Both the position numbers and the translations under genes were made by a program. Shown here piece after piece: positions 13,476 to 25,243 of a stretch of DNA of 64,000 nt. The DNA comes from Ignelater luminosus (taxonomy: Eukaryota; Arthropoda; Insecta; Coleoptera; Elateridae): contig VTPC01002296.1 of NCBI GenBank assembly GCA_011009095.1, positions 33,253 through 97,252 on the forward strand, in the 5' to 3' direction. A model generated the notes under the pieces. The model had not been told where the DNA came from and searched no databases. It worked only from the letters and a program-made list of their open reading frames with translations. Numbering within the stretch: the first letter of the stretch is position 1; each line of letters starts with the position of its first letter.

Positions 13476-14110
13476 AATCCAGGATTTAACTATATTATTG
13501 GATTTAGTGAAATTGTCAAAATAATTCAATCTTTAAAATCTAATGCGTTTGGAATAGATGGGTTAAATGCCAATATGCTAAAAGTGTATTGTCCTTACAT
13601 AATACTATCCTTTGTCCATATTGTAAACAGCTGCATTATAGAAGGGATTCTTCCTGATATATGGAAAGGCGCTCTTGTGTTACTGTTGGCAATGGTGGCA
13701 GAGCAAACTGCTTTGAAAGACTTTAGGTCTGTTAGAATACTGCCAACTTTATCAAAAGTTTTGGAAAAGGTTATTAACTCTCAAATTCAAAATCAGTTAA
13801 TAAGTAACAATTTGTTGCCGGAAGCTCAATCGGGGTTTCGTCCTTTGCACAGCTGTACCACCGCACTGCTGTACATATCTGATGATATTCTAAGAACATC
13901 AGACGTTGAGGCTTTTAGATTTTAGTAAAGCGCTTGATACTCTTGGATTTGAAACCATTATATTCTCATAAATCGTACATAGGTGAAAAAATTAAAATTG
14001 CCCGCTCTATTATATTTATATTATAAATTTGTTGATTAAATCGCTCTATACTAGATCTCAGTTTACAGTTTATCGGAAAGGATTCTTGGACATTAAAGAC
14101 GTTCCTGATA
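13476..14110 (+). pseudogene. Broken non-LTR retrotransposon reverse transcriptase fragment
   Basis: An open frame with IQSLKSNAFGIDGLNANML continues through RILPTLSKVLEKVI and AQSGFRPLHSCTTALL. These match the early blocks of Jockey/CR1-type LINE reverse transcriptases. A frameshift near 13915 puts LDFSKALDT, the block carrying the first catalytic aspartate of the polymerase, into another frame. Downstream, SLYTRSQFTVYRKGFLDIKDV (about 14040-14110) resembles the block before the polymerase YxDD motif, so part of the palm domain is missing. No YxDD box was found, so the fragment cannot be functional. Exact ends are uncertain, and the clade assignment is by motif style only. Confidence 0.8.
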
Positions 14111-14399
14111 ATGTAATTACCTTACGTTTAGTCGCAACTTTGCAATCTACCGGAACGGTTCAAGGATTTGTCAGAAGCAGTTGCAAAAGGAGCTGTGAAA
14201 CAATGAAGTGTTTATGCGTTAAGAAAAAGACACTTTGTTCTCGCAAATGTCATTCAAGTTTACCTTACAAAAATAAATAGAAAAATCTGCTCCCACAGAC
14301 TTTTAAGAAATACATGTTCGATGTTTGTTAAGTTTCTGTTTAGTTTCTTAAGTAAAATATTTTTTTTAATTCGAATAAGAGTTTGATTTATATTTTTCA

Positions 14400-14543
14400 T
14401 TTCATACCTTTCCTGATGTATTATAGGCATTCTAGGAAATGACCAAGTAATGTATATAAAAATATTTAATTAAAAAGGATTTCATACATTGCCTGAAATC
14501 GTTAGGCATTCTATAGAATACCTAAGTTTTCTATAGAATGCCT
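14400..14543. repeat. Two direct repeats of about 48 bp plus a 15-bp perfect inverted repeat
   Basis: 14400-14448 and 14480-14527 share TTTCATACxTT...TAGGCATTCTA...AAGT in direct orientation. AGGCATTCTATAGAA (14504-14518) is perfectly inverted at 14529-14543. It may be the subterminal region of a decayed DNA transposon. Confidence 0.6.
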
Positions 14544-14589
14544 GAATTATATACTTTGCCGGTAACATATACATCAAATGACCGCCTAG

Positions 14590-16336
14590 TTGACCATGTA
14601 AAGAAAGATAGATAATGAGAGCAGTTCGTATTTTAATTCAGATATAAGTAGGTAAAATCTTTATAAACCATTGTCAGTTTAAAAGCTTGACTAATAAAAA
14701 ATATTGTAATTGTAAAAGAAACATACCTACTTTTTAATCAAGATCATAAGTTTTTTAAGACTGAATATTATTCTTGAAAGGGTGAAAAGCTATTTTGATG
14801 ATTTTCAAAAATTAGTCTCTATAACTTTAATAATCTTGTGGATCACTCGTTATAAATTATAAGGAGAGAAAGTTGCTACGTTACAATATGAAATTTCTGA
14901 ACCAAAATAATATCAAACTCATCGAGTTACAGGCGTACAAACCAAGATTATTATAAATTTCATAGTTAGAAAAGATATTTTCCTTGCTAGCAAGGACGTC
15001 GGCAGCGGTGGGCAAGAGAGTTTTTCCCTTTAACCCCGGTTTAAAAAGAAAAAAAAGAAATACTGATTACTTTGAACGAAAAACTTTCAGAAAAGTTGAT
15101 GAATAGCCATAAAATGACGATGTGGCCCCCCAGCATTGTTTTTACCGATGCCTAAGCTTGCTACGTTTACAGAGAAATAAATAGCAAGAATATGTATTTC
15201 GAAGATAAAGAAAAAGGTCAGAATGATCAAAGTGTCATCTTCGAAAGATCCCTAAACAGCTAATTTTACTTGAAAACGAAGCATCCCACGAGAAAACCTC
15301 AAGCAGCATTCCAAAAATGACAAAATTATTGATTTATTTGTCTATGATGACATAAACTCTTTTTAAAGAAGCATGTTTTCTCCTCTCTCCGTCTCTAACG
15401 GAGTTCTTCATTTTCAGAAAAAATAAGATCACAAGTGTTTCCAGCAATAGCTACGGGCAGAAAATTACATTTAGTTCGGTCCATCCCTTACGCCAGAGTA
15501 ACTTTGTTTGGTAAATTGGCTGTACATCCCAAAAATGGAATAATGATTCATCTTCGCATATCTTTTCTAAGACAAAATAAGTTTTAGTTCTGATAAAAAA
15601 AAATTAAAAACTCCGCAGATAATGGTTTCCAAGCTCGAATAGTAAAGGAGGAGCGTTTCTAAGTTAGATTAGTTTTCTTGCTTAGAATAAATAAAACTAT
15701 GACATAGAAAAAGGAATGACATCAGCAGAAAATGACAAAATAACTATTGCAATATAGCTGCCTAAATATCCAATTTTTAATAAAAAAAGGTCATGATATC
15801 TATGTATGTACTTTCAATAAAACTAAGAAGAAAAGTAAGAGCACTGTACTGATATGAAGCTTTCATTGCTTACACAAGCGTAGAAGACGTAGAAATTGTT
15901 ATATTGTATAGGAATATTTTATAAGTTTGTGAAGATAATTCCTGTAACCGACTATTTTTGGCCTTTATTTGTGGTCTCTGCACCTTCATAAAACTCAAAC
16001 CTCAAAACAAAAAAGTCTTGTTTCTTATAAAAAGGGTAGCGATTCTTGTCATAGATAGAATAATATTAGTAACCTTGCAGTGAAGAATTTGGCAAGATGA
16101 CAACCGTCATGTGAGTATTTCTGTTGCCTGCCTTATTCTGAATAAATGTACAAAATGTTAATCCGTACAAAATGTTACTTTGGTTCAACTTCTCAGTACG
16201 TTTTCAGTAACAGTATGTTGAAAAAAAAACTGTAATAATCATCATTAAATTGGATAGAACAATAATGTATGCATATAATGCATTTCATTAGCGTAGACAC
16301 CACTAGTGAAAGATTGGGAAAATACAAGGTTGTTTA
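14590..16336. other. Gene-free stretch
   Basis: AT-rich sequence with only short frames. No domain, RNA gene or repeat could be recognised. Confidence 0.5.
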
Positions 16337-16338
16337 TA

Positions 16339-16902
16339 CAGGGTGATTTATTAGCTCAATGATAAACTTTGGCAGATGAAAGCATATTCAATTCTAAGAT
16401 AAAAATGTTTTATAAACGTAGGTCTGATTCGTCTTAATTAAGGAGTTGCAAGCCCTTAAAGATCTATAACAAAAAATCGTGGTAGCTATGATGAAACGCA
16501 AAAACAACATACCAGCAAAGCTTCTTCTTGTCAGAGTTCTGAGTAAAAAATTCCGACCGAAAAGTATGCAAGATATTGTGTTTTTATACAGGTTTTGTAA
16601 CGGAAACGTTATTAGATAAGCAGCAAGAGAATATCAGCCCAGGTGTCTGAATAGACTGTAACCCGTCCATACAGTGTTTATGGTTTGTCTTTTGCAGACC
16701 TTTGTTATTATTACAGCAACGTTATTTTTGTGTTTCATCGCTGCTATTGCGATTCTAGATTATAAATGTTACAAATCTTTAAAGGCTTGTAACTCTTTGT
16801 TTAAGATGAATCAAACCTATGTTCATATAACACTTTTTTCCCGAAAATTAAAGATGCTTTTATCTGCCAGTCTGTCATAGAGCTAATAAACCAACCACCA
16901 TG
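16339..16902. mobile_element. Foldback MITE with CAGGGTG-type end, TA-flanked
   Basis: The left end is TA|CAGGGTGATTTATTAGCTC. The right end read in reverse complement is TA|CATGGTGGTTGGTTTATTAGCTC. The two arms remain alignable for about 190 bp: both contain GCAGAT(G/A)AAAGCAT, a TTTAAAGAT block and a GATGAAAC block. Total length is 564 bp with TA on both sides, as expected for Tc1/mariner-type integration. It has no coding capacity; the 68-codon frame at 16674-16880 lies within the right arm. The left terminal nonamer matches the DD41D element ends at 31850 and 42663. Confidence 0.75.
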
Positions 16903-16904
16903 TA

Positions 16905-18831
16905 TAAATGCGATAAATAAGTGATTACGTTTTAGCAGTTCTCGTTTGCTAGATTCATTAATCAGTTTTTTGCAGACGATAAATTACACAATAATGCAGC
17001 TACATTTTCATGTTAAACATTTTGATAATTCTAATAGTAAATTAAGTAAAGACATATTAGAAGTACAACTGAAATTTATCAGCCGTACAGTGTATGCTAT
17101 GCACACATATAGAGCGAAGCTATATCGGAACGACGCGACGACGTAAGAAGATTTTTCGAGTCTGGGGATCAAATTCATATAATCACAATTAGTCGATGTC
17201 CAAAATGAAAAAAACCGAATTCTCGTTTAATATAACTTACTATCAACAGTTAAATTGTTGGACTTCAGAATTTTCCTAGGACACTTGTGATCTTAAATGC
17301 CCTCTATTAGGCAGCACATCTTGAAACGCAAGAAAAAACTCTTTGAATACACTTTCGACAACATTGAATTAGTAACTGAGCCCTTTCTTTAATACAGAAA
17401 TTTAACATGTTTCTTAATTGCTAGTAAATTTCATTAGTTTCATTTTTCATGTTGCCACCCCATAATAAAAAGTTACCAGCCATTACTGAAACAATGTTTA
17501 AAAGAAAAAAAAGCGCAAAACAGACTAAGTTTAAAAGTTCTACTTCTACCAATTTTGCAACAAAAACGAATAAATGTGAAAAAGGAATTCCAATCGAACA
17601 TTTCACACTTAATCACAAAAAATATTTTGTTTGGATTATAATTCAATAACAAAACAAAAATAAAAACTTCCGACTAATTAAATTTCAATTTCTGGAAATA
17701 ACAGATTATCAATTAATTTATTAGGCACGATAAATATTTACACGGCTAACAGTTTTATAGTTCCAATTACTTTTTCCACTCGATTGGAATGAATGGTTTT
17801 GGTATGGAAAGTTCATGAATATTACGCTACCCCTCGTATTGGAAGTGTGAAAACAAAAGAATTACATTTGCATTAAAACGCTGTAAAAACATCGAAGCGA
17901 AAATGGCGCGTCAGAAAAATGTGCATACACTGCGTTCTTCTCTCGACCTATTCCTTTTCAAATGCAAGTATATGTGATTTCCTATTTCCTAAAAAATCTG
18001 TTAGGGAACTAACAGCACAAAAGGGCGACGTGCATCAGCAATCTCAGACGATGACAACAAAACTGTTTTAAGATAAAAGATATACGAGAATTCTTCTATT
18101 TAAAAACGGCGAAGGTATTTTGTGGAAAGATCAAAATAAAATAAGAAGGAAAAAATTGCCAAATGAAAACGAAATTTACAAATGCTGCATAATTAATATT
18201 ATTTATTATTCCTTATTCTTCTTACCACTCACAAAATTCATAAATTACCGACTTTCAAATATCTTTGCCGAATGTCTCTTAACAATTCGTTATAATGAAC
18301 AAAAATTGCTCATCAAAATTTAATATCATTAAAATAAAATAGGATTTTAACAACAGTCATCTTGCGAAATGAAGCGTGAGTTTGTTTAATAAAATTTAGC
18401 GCACCGTTAACTTTCTTTTAGTACTTCTGAAAATTTCCCCGGATTTCTTTTTACTTTACCGATGTGGGAAGTTATCTTCAATTTATACAAGATACATGCT
18501 GTAGGTAATTGTGAATACTTGTATACAAGTCAAAACTTAACGTTGCATAAAAGGAAAATTAAACAGTTATTTGAAAATAACTTTATCTAAAGAGGTAAAT
18601 TGGGTATAAAGTTTGTAAATAGCGCTATTTATGGGACGGATATATTTTCTTTAACCTATTTGGTTTATTGAATGAAGATAACAATGGATTACCGGCCACC
18701 ATAAAATTTACAAAACACTACAGTGCATTTTTATCAATATTGCCTTTTGAAAATCCCATTTCATCAACAATGATACTTTGAATTTTTCTACACCATACCA
18801 TACTTTTAATTCTGTAGTTTGCAAAACATTA
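16905..18831. other. Gene-free stretch
   Basis: No gene or mobile element recognised. Open frames near 17449-17649 and 17421-17606 occupy opposite strands of the same lysine-rich, low-complexity segment, and neither shows a domain. Confidence 0.5.
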
Positions 18832-18833
18832 TA

Positions 18834-19523
18834 CAGTGTGAATAAAAAGTAAGGAACATTGATTCTGGAACTTTTACTATTGGTTGTACAAAAAGAGTTT
18901 GTTAATGGGAGTTTGATGTCTGAATATTTGCCAGAATTTTATGTTTTTCAATTTTTCCTGACGTCATAATTTCAAGCTGTGAGGTTATCGAAAAATCTTC
19001 TGAATGGCAACCTATGCTTTATGTGACGGAGAAAACAATATTTTGGTAACAGTGCAATGCGTGGTAAGTTAAATAAAACATAGACCTCCTCATGGGTTCT
19101 TCTTTCACCGTATCCAATCGTCTTCAAAATTTCGATGCGTGGTATCTGTTAGGCGTTCCACAATTGAAATGATAAGAGATACCTTCTCAAACAGCTTAAG
19201 TGGCTAGTATTAGATAAATACAATCTATCAGTGCAATTGACATTAATAGTAAATCGAATTTGTTTAATGGTTATCATTTCCCAGGCAAATGTGACATTTC
19301 TTATCTTTAGATGACTGTAAAGACAAAACAAAATACTATTCAATTTTGCCACACAAAGTATAGGTTGCCCTTCAAAACAATGTTTCGATGACGTCACAGC
19401 CTGAAACTATAACGTCAAAGAAATTAAAGAACATCAGACACCAAACTCCCATTAACAACCTTTTTTCGTACAACAAATAATAAAAGTTCCAGCATCAATG
19501 TTCCTTACTTTTTATTCACACTG
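18834..19523. mobile_element. Long-armed foldback MITE, TA-flanked, 690 bp
   Basis: The left end is TA|CAGTGTGAATAAAAAGTAAG and the right end is its inverted copy followed by TA (19524-19525). The inverted similarity runs well over 200 bp inward: AAACTCCCATTAACAA pairs with TTGTTAATGGGAGTTT, and GACGTCA blocks are present in both arms. Most of the element is therefore stem. It is non-coding; the 82-codon minus-strand frame at 19149-19397 lies inside an arm. It is probably a non-autonomous Tc1/mariner-type derivative, and no parent copy is in the window. Confidence 0.8.
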
Positions 19524-19774
19524 TATAAAGGGAGTGTATATAAATCGAGTAGGTATACAATGTATACATAATAATAATTTTATTGGAATTAAGCACTACT
19601 GATTTCCAATTCCTTTTAAATATATCTAAATAGTACAGTGTTTTAATATTATCCAGTCATTCTCATTAATAATACCAATTTCTGTTTTCAGGGTGTACAT
19701 AATTTAAGCTTCAAAAGTGCTATGATAGTCGTGATCTCAGTTTTGTTTAACAAAAGTAATTTCCATGTAAATTA

Positions 19775-21046
19775 AAAGTTGAACACGCCAAAACGTGAGC
19801 ACTTAAAATTTTATTTTATAAAAAAAGAAGTTATTATTTAAACAAAAACAAGAGATACTTTATTTATTTCTGATGTCTTTTGCATGTGAACAATATTTGT
19901 TTACTCTAATTTACCAGCATACGCCATAGAACGTACTTTACGTCGTATACGACTTATTCGGGTTTGCACGTCCTCATCGCTGACTCTTTTTGTAGCCCAT
20001 GACCAGGATTTCTGTAGGTCAGCCACGGAATTTGCTTCTCCACCTTTCTTTTTTAATATGTATTTCATTATAGACCAATACCCTTCGATTGGTCGAAGTT
20101 CAGGACTGTTGGGGGGATTGCAGTCTTTGGGAACTACAACAACTCCATTTGCTCATACAACTCTTCCACTGATTTAGCATAGTGGCAACTGGCTAAGTCT
20201 GGCCAAAACAATGGTTATGATTTATGCTCTCGTAGAAAAGGCAGAAGCTGCTTTTGCAAGCATTCCGTTTTGTAAATTTCCTGGTTTATTGTTCCCGTGG
20301 TGATGAATGACAGGCTTTTTTTCCCACAGCTACAAATAGCTTGCCAAAGTAAGTATTTTCTTGAATACTTGGACCTTTTTTTAAGTTTACAATCTTCTGG
20401 AGCATCTTTACGACTTTTGCTGGTGTAAAACTCGTGACCCGGAATTTGCTTTGATATAAGTTTCGTCATCCATCACCATGCATTCATATCTTGTTAAAAA
20501 AATTTTTGTGCAATTTCCTCGATCTACGTTTTGGCAGTTAAATTCTGTTTAGCATTACGATTGGGTGCAATTTGGGCTTTATAACTTTTTAAACTAGCTC
20601 TACTCTTAACTTTTTGTACATATGATTGGGACATTTTTATCTTTTTAGCCACATCACGCGATGACAACTTGGGATTGGATACAAAAAGGTGTAATACGCG
20701 TTGTTCCTTCTTTTTGTCCTTCACTCCTTGTTTTCCTTTCCACTGTTAAACGGTCTCGAAACTTTTTTAAAACAGAACAAGCAGTTGATTAAGGATAATT
20801 TAACTTTCTTGCTAGTGCTTTATAACTCATTAGAAGATTTTTAGTGTTTTCGTGCAAGATAATTTCACGTAGCTGAAGTTGGCGGCTTGCCATGTTAACA
20901 ACGAATGAACAACAAAAAATATCAATTGTCACATTTTGTTTCTATGGCTACTAGATATGTTTTGTCAAAATAAAAAACAACCTATGTCTCTTATCTTAGC
21001 ACTAGTAAGTTCTTATTCGTGCCCAGGTTTTGGCGTGTTCAACCTT
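19775..21046 (-). mobile_element. Defective DD37E-type Tc1/mariner element
   Basis: The terminal inverted repeats share GTTGAACACGCCAAAAC: left at about 19779-19795, right inverted at about 21026-21042. TA lies on both sides (19773-19774 and 21047-21048). The total is 1272 bp, a normal size for the superfamily. A decayed transposase fills the minus strand. Confidence 0.8.
19901..20893 (-). pseudogene. DD37E-type transposase pseudogene
   Basis: Minus strand, starting MASRQLQLREIILHENTK (ATG at 20891-20893) and ending RSMAYAGKLE before TAA at 19901-19903. A stop follows KLNYP, and at least two frame changes follow. A helix-turn-helix segment is readable as LSSRDVAKKIKMSQSYVQKV. The catalytic part shows GKKSLSFITTGTINQEIY, then WPDLASCHYAKS, then PPNSPELRPIEGYWSIM in another frame. 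From the aspartate of WPDL to the glutamate of RPIE I count about 37 residues across the frame break, which fits the ITmDD37E group known from mosquitoes and other insects. The multiple disruptions make it non-functional. Confidence 0.8.
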
Positions 21047-21048
21047 TA

Positions 21049-21825
21049 TACAAGGTTTTTTAACTTCCCAAAGTCCATAGGAATTTTAACGTGGGAAAAA
21101 ATTATTAGGATCAGAGTTTGCTATCATCAGCTACAGCCATTAACAGTAATGTAAACAAATGACACTTCAGAAAACAATAGTTTTTCTAGAAATGCCAAAT
21201 AAAGACGTTTATTCAAAAATTGTTGCTTTGTTTCCTGAAATGACATTTATTTATGCCTGTAGTTGGTGTAAGCAAATTCCTATCTCAAGTAATTTCTTTC
21301 CATGTTAAAATTCCCATGTCCTAAGCTAAAACATCCTACGTAAGATATGACAAAGCCATTAACACTCATTCACCTTCTATAATAAAGATATTTTTATATA
21401 ACCAACACCTAGGTAATGTCCTTTTTATATTTTCAAAGTTCACTTACCGCATCTCTTATGAAATCATATCCGTCGCAGAATAAACAGGTTCGTCTTTTGT
21501 GTAGAGAGAATTTATAAGCTTATTATTATTATGTACTGGCTAACAGTGATCGGGTTATTGCTCTTGGTGGCATCTAACTTTATTTACTCTTATTTTCGCT
21601 TGATGTATTTTGATACTGTATTTTCCGCTTTGTATGGTATCGTGTTCATTCAAAAACGCCAAATTTATTATTAAAATTAATATTACACTAAATCTTGTCT
21701 TGTTTTTCAGACTACAGTATTCTTGGTTATAAAATTAAACTGTTTTTGCACACTAGTCTTTTGTAGGTATCTTTATCATCGAGGTATACATCACCAAACA
21801 TATTTTCCTCAAAATATGATTATTG
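21049..21825. other. Gene-free stretch between two elements
   Basis: AT-rich, with no recognisable coding or repeat structure. Confidence 0.45.
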
Positions 21826-21827
21826 TA

Positions 21828-22349
21828 CAGGGCGTCTCTAAATTCGGTTACCAAACTAAAAGGGTGTATTTGGGAAGGAAAATTAACAGACTCGTATTTT
21901 TCAGTTTTTAAATTTTCCAAATATTAAGACAGTTAAAGGTCCTAAAAGGGCACCATTAGAACTCTTCTTTTTGTTATATCTTGAAAACTGTTAGATTTTG
22001 TTCAAATTTTGTGTGCTCGTGTGTATCATTTTCCTATATAACACCAACTTACAGTCTTTTATTATCAGCTTAGCCATTGTCACCCCAGGATTTTTTTCTT
22101 AACTTTTTCTCTGTAAATTTTTTTAAAATTTCGGTGCCATAATTAGACTGACCATTTATCTTTCTGTAAAAAAGGTATAGGAGCATATAAAATTTGAACA
22201 AAATTGGGCAAACAGTTTTTAAGATATAGTAAAAAGTATTTTGGGTGCCCTTTTTAGACCTACCCCCTAGCTCCCTTAACATCTGGAAAACCAAAAAACT
22301 GAAAAATACGAGCCTGTTAATTTTCCTTCACAAATACACCCTCACCCTG
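21828..22349. mobile_element. Foldback MITE with CAGGG ends, TA-flanked, 522 bp
   Basis: The left end is TA|CAGGGCGTCTC and the right end in reverse complement is TA|CAGGGTGAGGGTGTATTTG. Both arms contain GGTGTATTTG followed by GAAGGAAAATTAACAG and CTCGTATTTTTCAG, and further in both have a GGGCACC block. The arms stay alignable for roughly 120 bp. It has no coding capacity; the 74-codon minus-strand frame at 22070-22294 is a by-product of the arm sequence. Confidence 0.75.
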
Positions 22350-22360
22350 TATATGATAAA

Positions 22361-22830
22361 AATTGCTTTTTATTTATTTTAAGTGACTTTGTGTGTTGCG
22401 GTATTTCTATATTTTTCGTTCAATGCTGATTATAACGATGTAGCTTTTATGGGGTCTAAACCAAACAGTTTAGACGTTATTCAATTGATTCTTGTAAAAC
22501 ATAACGAGGGTATAATTGATAAACGTTTGAGTTTAAAAACCTTAAAGTGATAAAAATCAATCTTTAATCTTTATAAATGGTTAGTCAAATTTACAACATC
22601 ATCTCATTTATACAGGGTGATCTAAAAACGCGAAACATAATTTTATTTATTTGGTTTTAAATGGAACATCCTAAGTATTTTAATATTTTCTTATTACATT
22701 CAATGCTGATTGCAACAATTTAGCAATAGGGGTCTTCATCTAACAGTTCTGTTATTTGTTGTAAAAAGCTTCACAACTGGTCCTGCTGTAATTAAGGGGG
22801 TTCGTAAATTCACAACTTTAATATGGTAAA
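22361..22830. repeat. Two diverged direct repeats, the second starting at a CAGGGTG end
   Basis: TTCAATGCTGATTATAACGA (near 22420) and TTCAATGCTGATTGCAACAA (near 22700) sit in similar surroundings (GGGGTCT...AACAGTT follows both). The second unit is preceded by TA|CAGGGTGATCTAAAAACGC at 22611-22631. No matching right terminus was found, so these are probably transposon fragments. Confidence 0.45.
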
Positions 22831-22839
22831 TCTAAATAT

Positions 22840-23474
22840 CTCGTTGTTAGAAACGCTTACTGCGATTTTAGATATAAATTATTTTTCTACAGAGCGATCG
22901 AGAAAGGCAAAATCTAAATTTCTTGACTTTTTAAATGAAATAACAAAAATAGCTTGTACATTTTAGAGCTTTCTTACTTCTTAGCGATTGCTGGCAATCT
23001 TGACATTAATGTATGCATGACGTTCCTTATAAGTAAAATAAACTTTGAGATAATGAAGTTCGTATGCATATAGAACAATATTCTCACACTAAAACATCAT
23101 CACAGAATTTAAAAATTTCATCAATAGACGTTAATGTAGGGTAAAGGCGAATAGCCGCGCCCACTTAAAGATTTTCTATTTTCCCACAAAATATACACTG
23201 TTCAATGTAAAATTAATATACAAGGAATTTAGATAGACACTTATTCTATAACTTATACTACTAAAGAAATCAAACAAGCCATTTAAATACGAATTAAAGC
23301 TGTTTATGCAACGCACCATATTTCAAAGAAAATTCTTATTAGTGGGTACCTATATCCAGTGAATTATTAACAAAAATCGTATGTTTAATTGTATACACAT
23401 CATATATATCACTTTTTACCCATAACGTATTCAATCCGATCTTCGTGGAAATGTTTCAAAACATACCGGGCATA
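22840..23474. other. Gene-free stretch
   Basis: No gene recognised. AGCCGCGCCCACTT near 23152 faintly resembles the reverse complement of AACGGGCGTGGTTACCC near 25350. These might be the worn termini of the pogo-like element between them, but the match is too weak to define ends. Confidence 0.35.
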
Positions 23475-25243
23475 TCACTTCGACAAAAATCTAATTTGGT
23501 CGCTTAAATTTTTCATCTCTTGGTTTTTGCCTTTTACTACCATTACCAGGTTCAAGTTTTGCCGGTTTTTCTCATTAAGGTGTTTTCTTCCAATGCACTG
23601 CGGATATAGCTCCGATGTCAGTATTTCGTTTTCTTGACATCTCCTCCTCACTGAAGTCAGTCTCTTTCCTTCAGCACTAGGTATTGGCATCATGGATAAT
23701 AAAAGAAGCTTCTTCCTGCAGATTTACAGTTTCCGGGATAATTTCTTGTATGGATGAGGCTCTAGAAACTTTTGTAACAGTTGTCCTTTTGCTATGCGCC
23801 TTATCAGTTAGGTCGGTTACAAACAAACCAAAAAGTCTACATATCAAGCACTTAACTGTGTAAAATGGTAGACGCCTTAGTGTAACAGGCATGTAGAAAA
23901 TTTCATCACGATATCTCATCTTGTTCTTGAAAGAACAAGAAATTTTTAATTCAACTTTGATACCCTATATCACAGAAACGGCGGACTTTAGTACAGAGAT
24001 AAGCTGGGTTAAATCGCTTCGATCTTGTCTTAGGAATCTGCTGTCAACGTTTGTCGGTTTTCAGAGACACCCAGTATAACTGTAAATACATCAGGATTGT
24101 TTGGATGTATTTCAGTGCATTGAAAGCCATTAACAGCGATATCCATATGAGAGGTTTTTGCATAAACCTCAGAATTTCATGTTCAGAAATTCTACACCTG
24201 GGTTTTTCCTCATCCACGTATCTCAAAAGCACAATTGGTTTTACAAAAGTTTCATAAAAGTGCAGTCTAGTAGCTGTATTTGTATGAATTGTATACTGTG
24301 GAATACTTAACATGTGAATATTATGCTTCATTACATAAGAAATAACGTTCAAATATTTATGCCCATCTAAAATTAGCAGAACAGGTTCTTCCAATGTCGG
24401 GTTTGAAAATCGAACAGAATGTTGCGCATATCCAACTGATTCTGCTGGAGCTCCTATCATAAACGTCCGTTCTATCTAGCACAAGGGAAAATAAAGAAAA
24501 AAAAACTGTTATGTGCTTTCCCCTTTCTTCTGTCCTATAACACCGATTAAAAATCTATGACATAGATAGTGACCACTACCTACTACAAATAGTAAAATTA
24601 CTTTATAACTAGAAGGGTCAAAATAAAGAATAAGTAAGTAAAAATTGAACTATAACTTATAAATTGACACTGAATAAAATTGACACTGAATAAAATAGAC
24701 AAGGCTCTACCGTATTTATGTACAGTACTAACAGCAGTTCCGTCGCAATGGTAAATTATGTATGAGGAAATGTTATTGTCTTCTTATTAATGTTCGTAGT
24801 CCAACAAAGAACCTTTTGATTTGGGGTCCGTTAAACGACCAGTTCTCATTAAACTTGTAGACTTGGAAATTCTTAATGAAATCTCAGGATGACGAATCAT
24901 AAATTCTTTGTAAAAATCTCTCCCGGCTTCCTTTTTCTCAATTAAAACGATGCTTTATTTTTAATCTTTCTGCTAGCTGTTTACGTCATTTAATCTTTAA
25001 TATGCTTTACTAATACCTCTTCGTATTGTTTTGAAAAAGTATTCTCGAATCGTCCTAATTTGGGTTTCAATCCAACTTCCTTCCCAGCTTTTAATAATTT
25101 TAATTCATCCTTTAATTCATTCATATCAAATGCTTCAGGTGCTTGCCGAGTTGACATCTTATGCGCAATGATTGATTTAGGGCTTCTCATATTTCTTCAG
25201 ATCATTTTCCGCGATTAAATGGCCTCTTCTTAAATTTAGGCAT
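23475..25243 (-). pseudogene. Decayed pogo-like (Tigger-type) transposase
   Basis: The minus-strand start reads MPKFKKRPFNRGK followed by a stop (TGA where this family normally has tryptophan), then frame changes. A helix-turn-helix segment continues as KLLKAGKEVGLKPKLGRFEN (about 25040-25100). RDFYKEFMIRHPEISLRISK and TGRLTDPKSKGSLLDYEH follow at about 24790-24930. The front part of the DDE domain is absent. The rest resumes at 24460 as GAPAESVGYAQHS, EEPVLLILDGHK (second catalytic aspartate) and CRISEHEIL, which are typical of the DDE_1 family of pogo transposases. 23475-23919 is a degraded C-terminal tail. There are at least one stop, several frameshifts and an internal deletion. Termini were not resolved. 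Confidence 0.8.
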
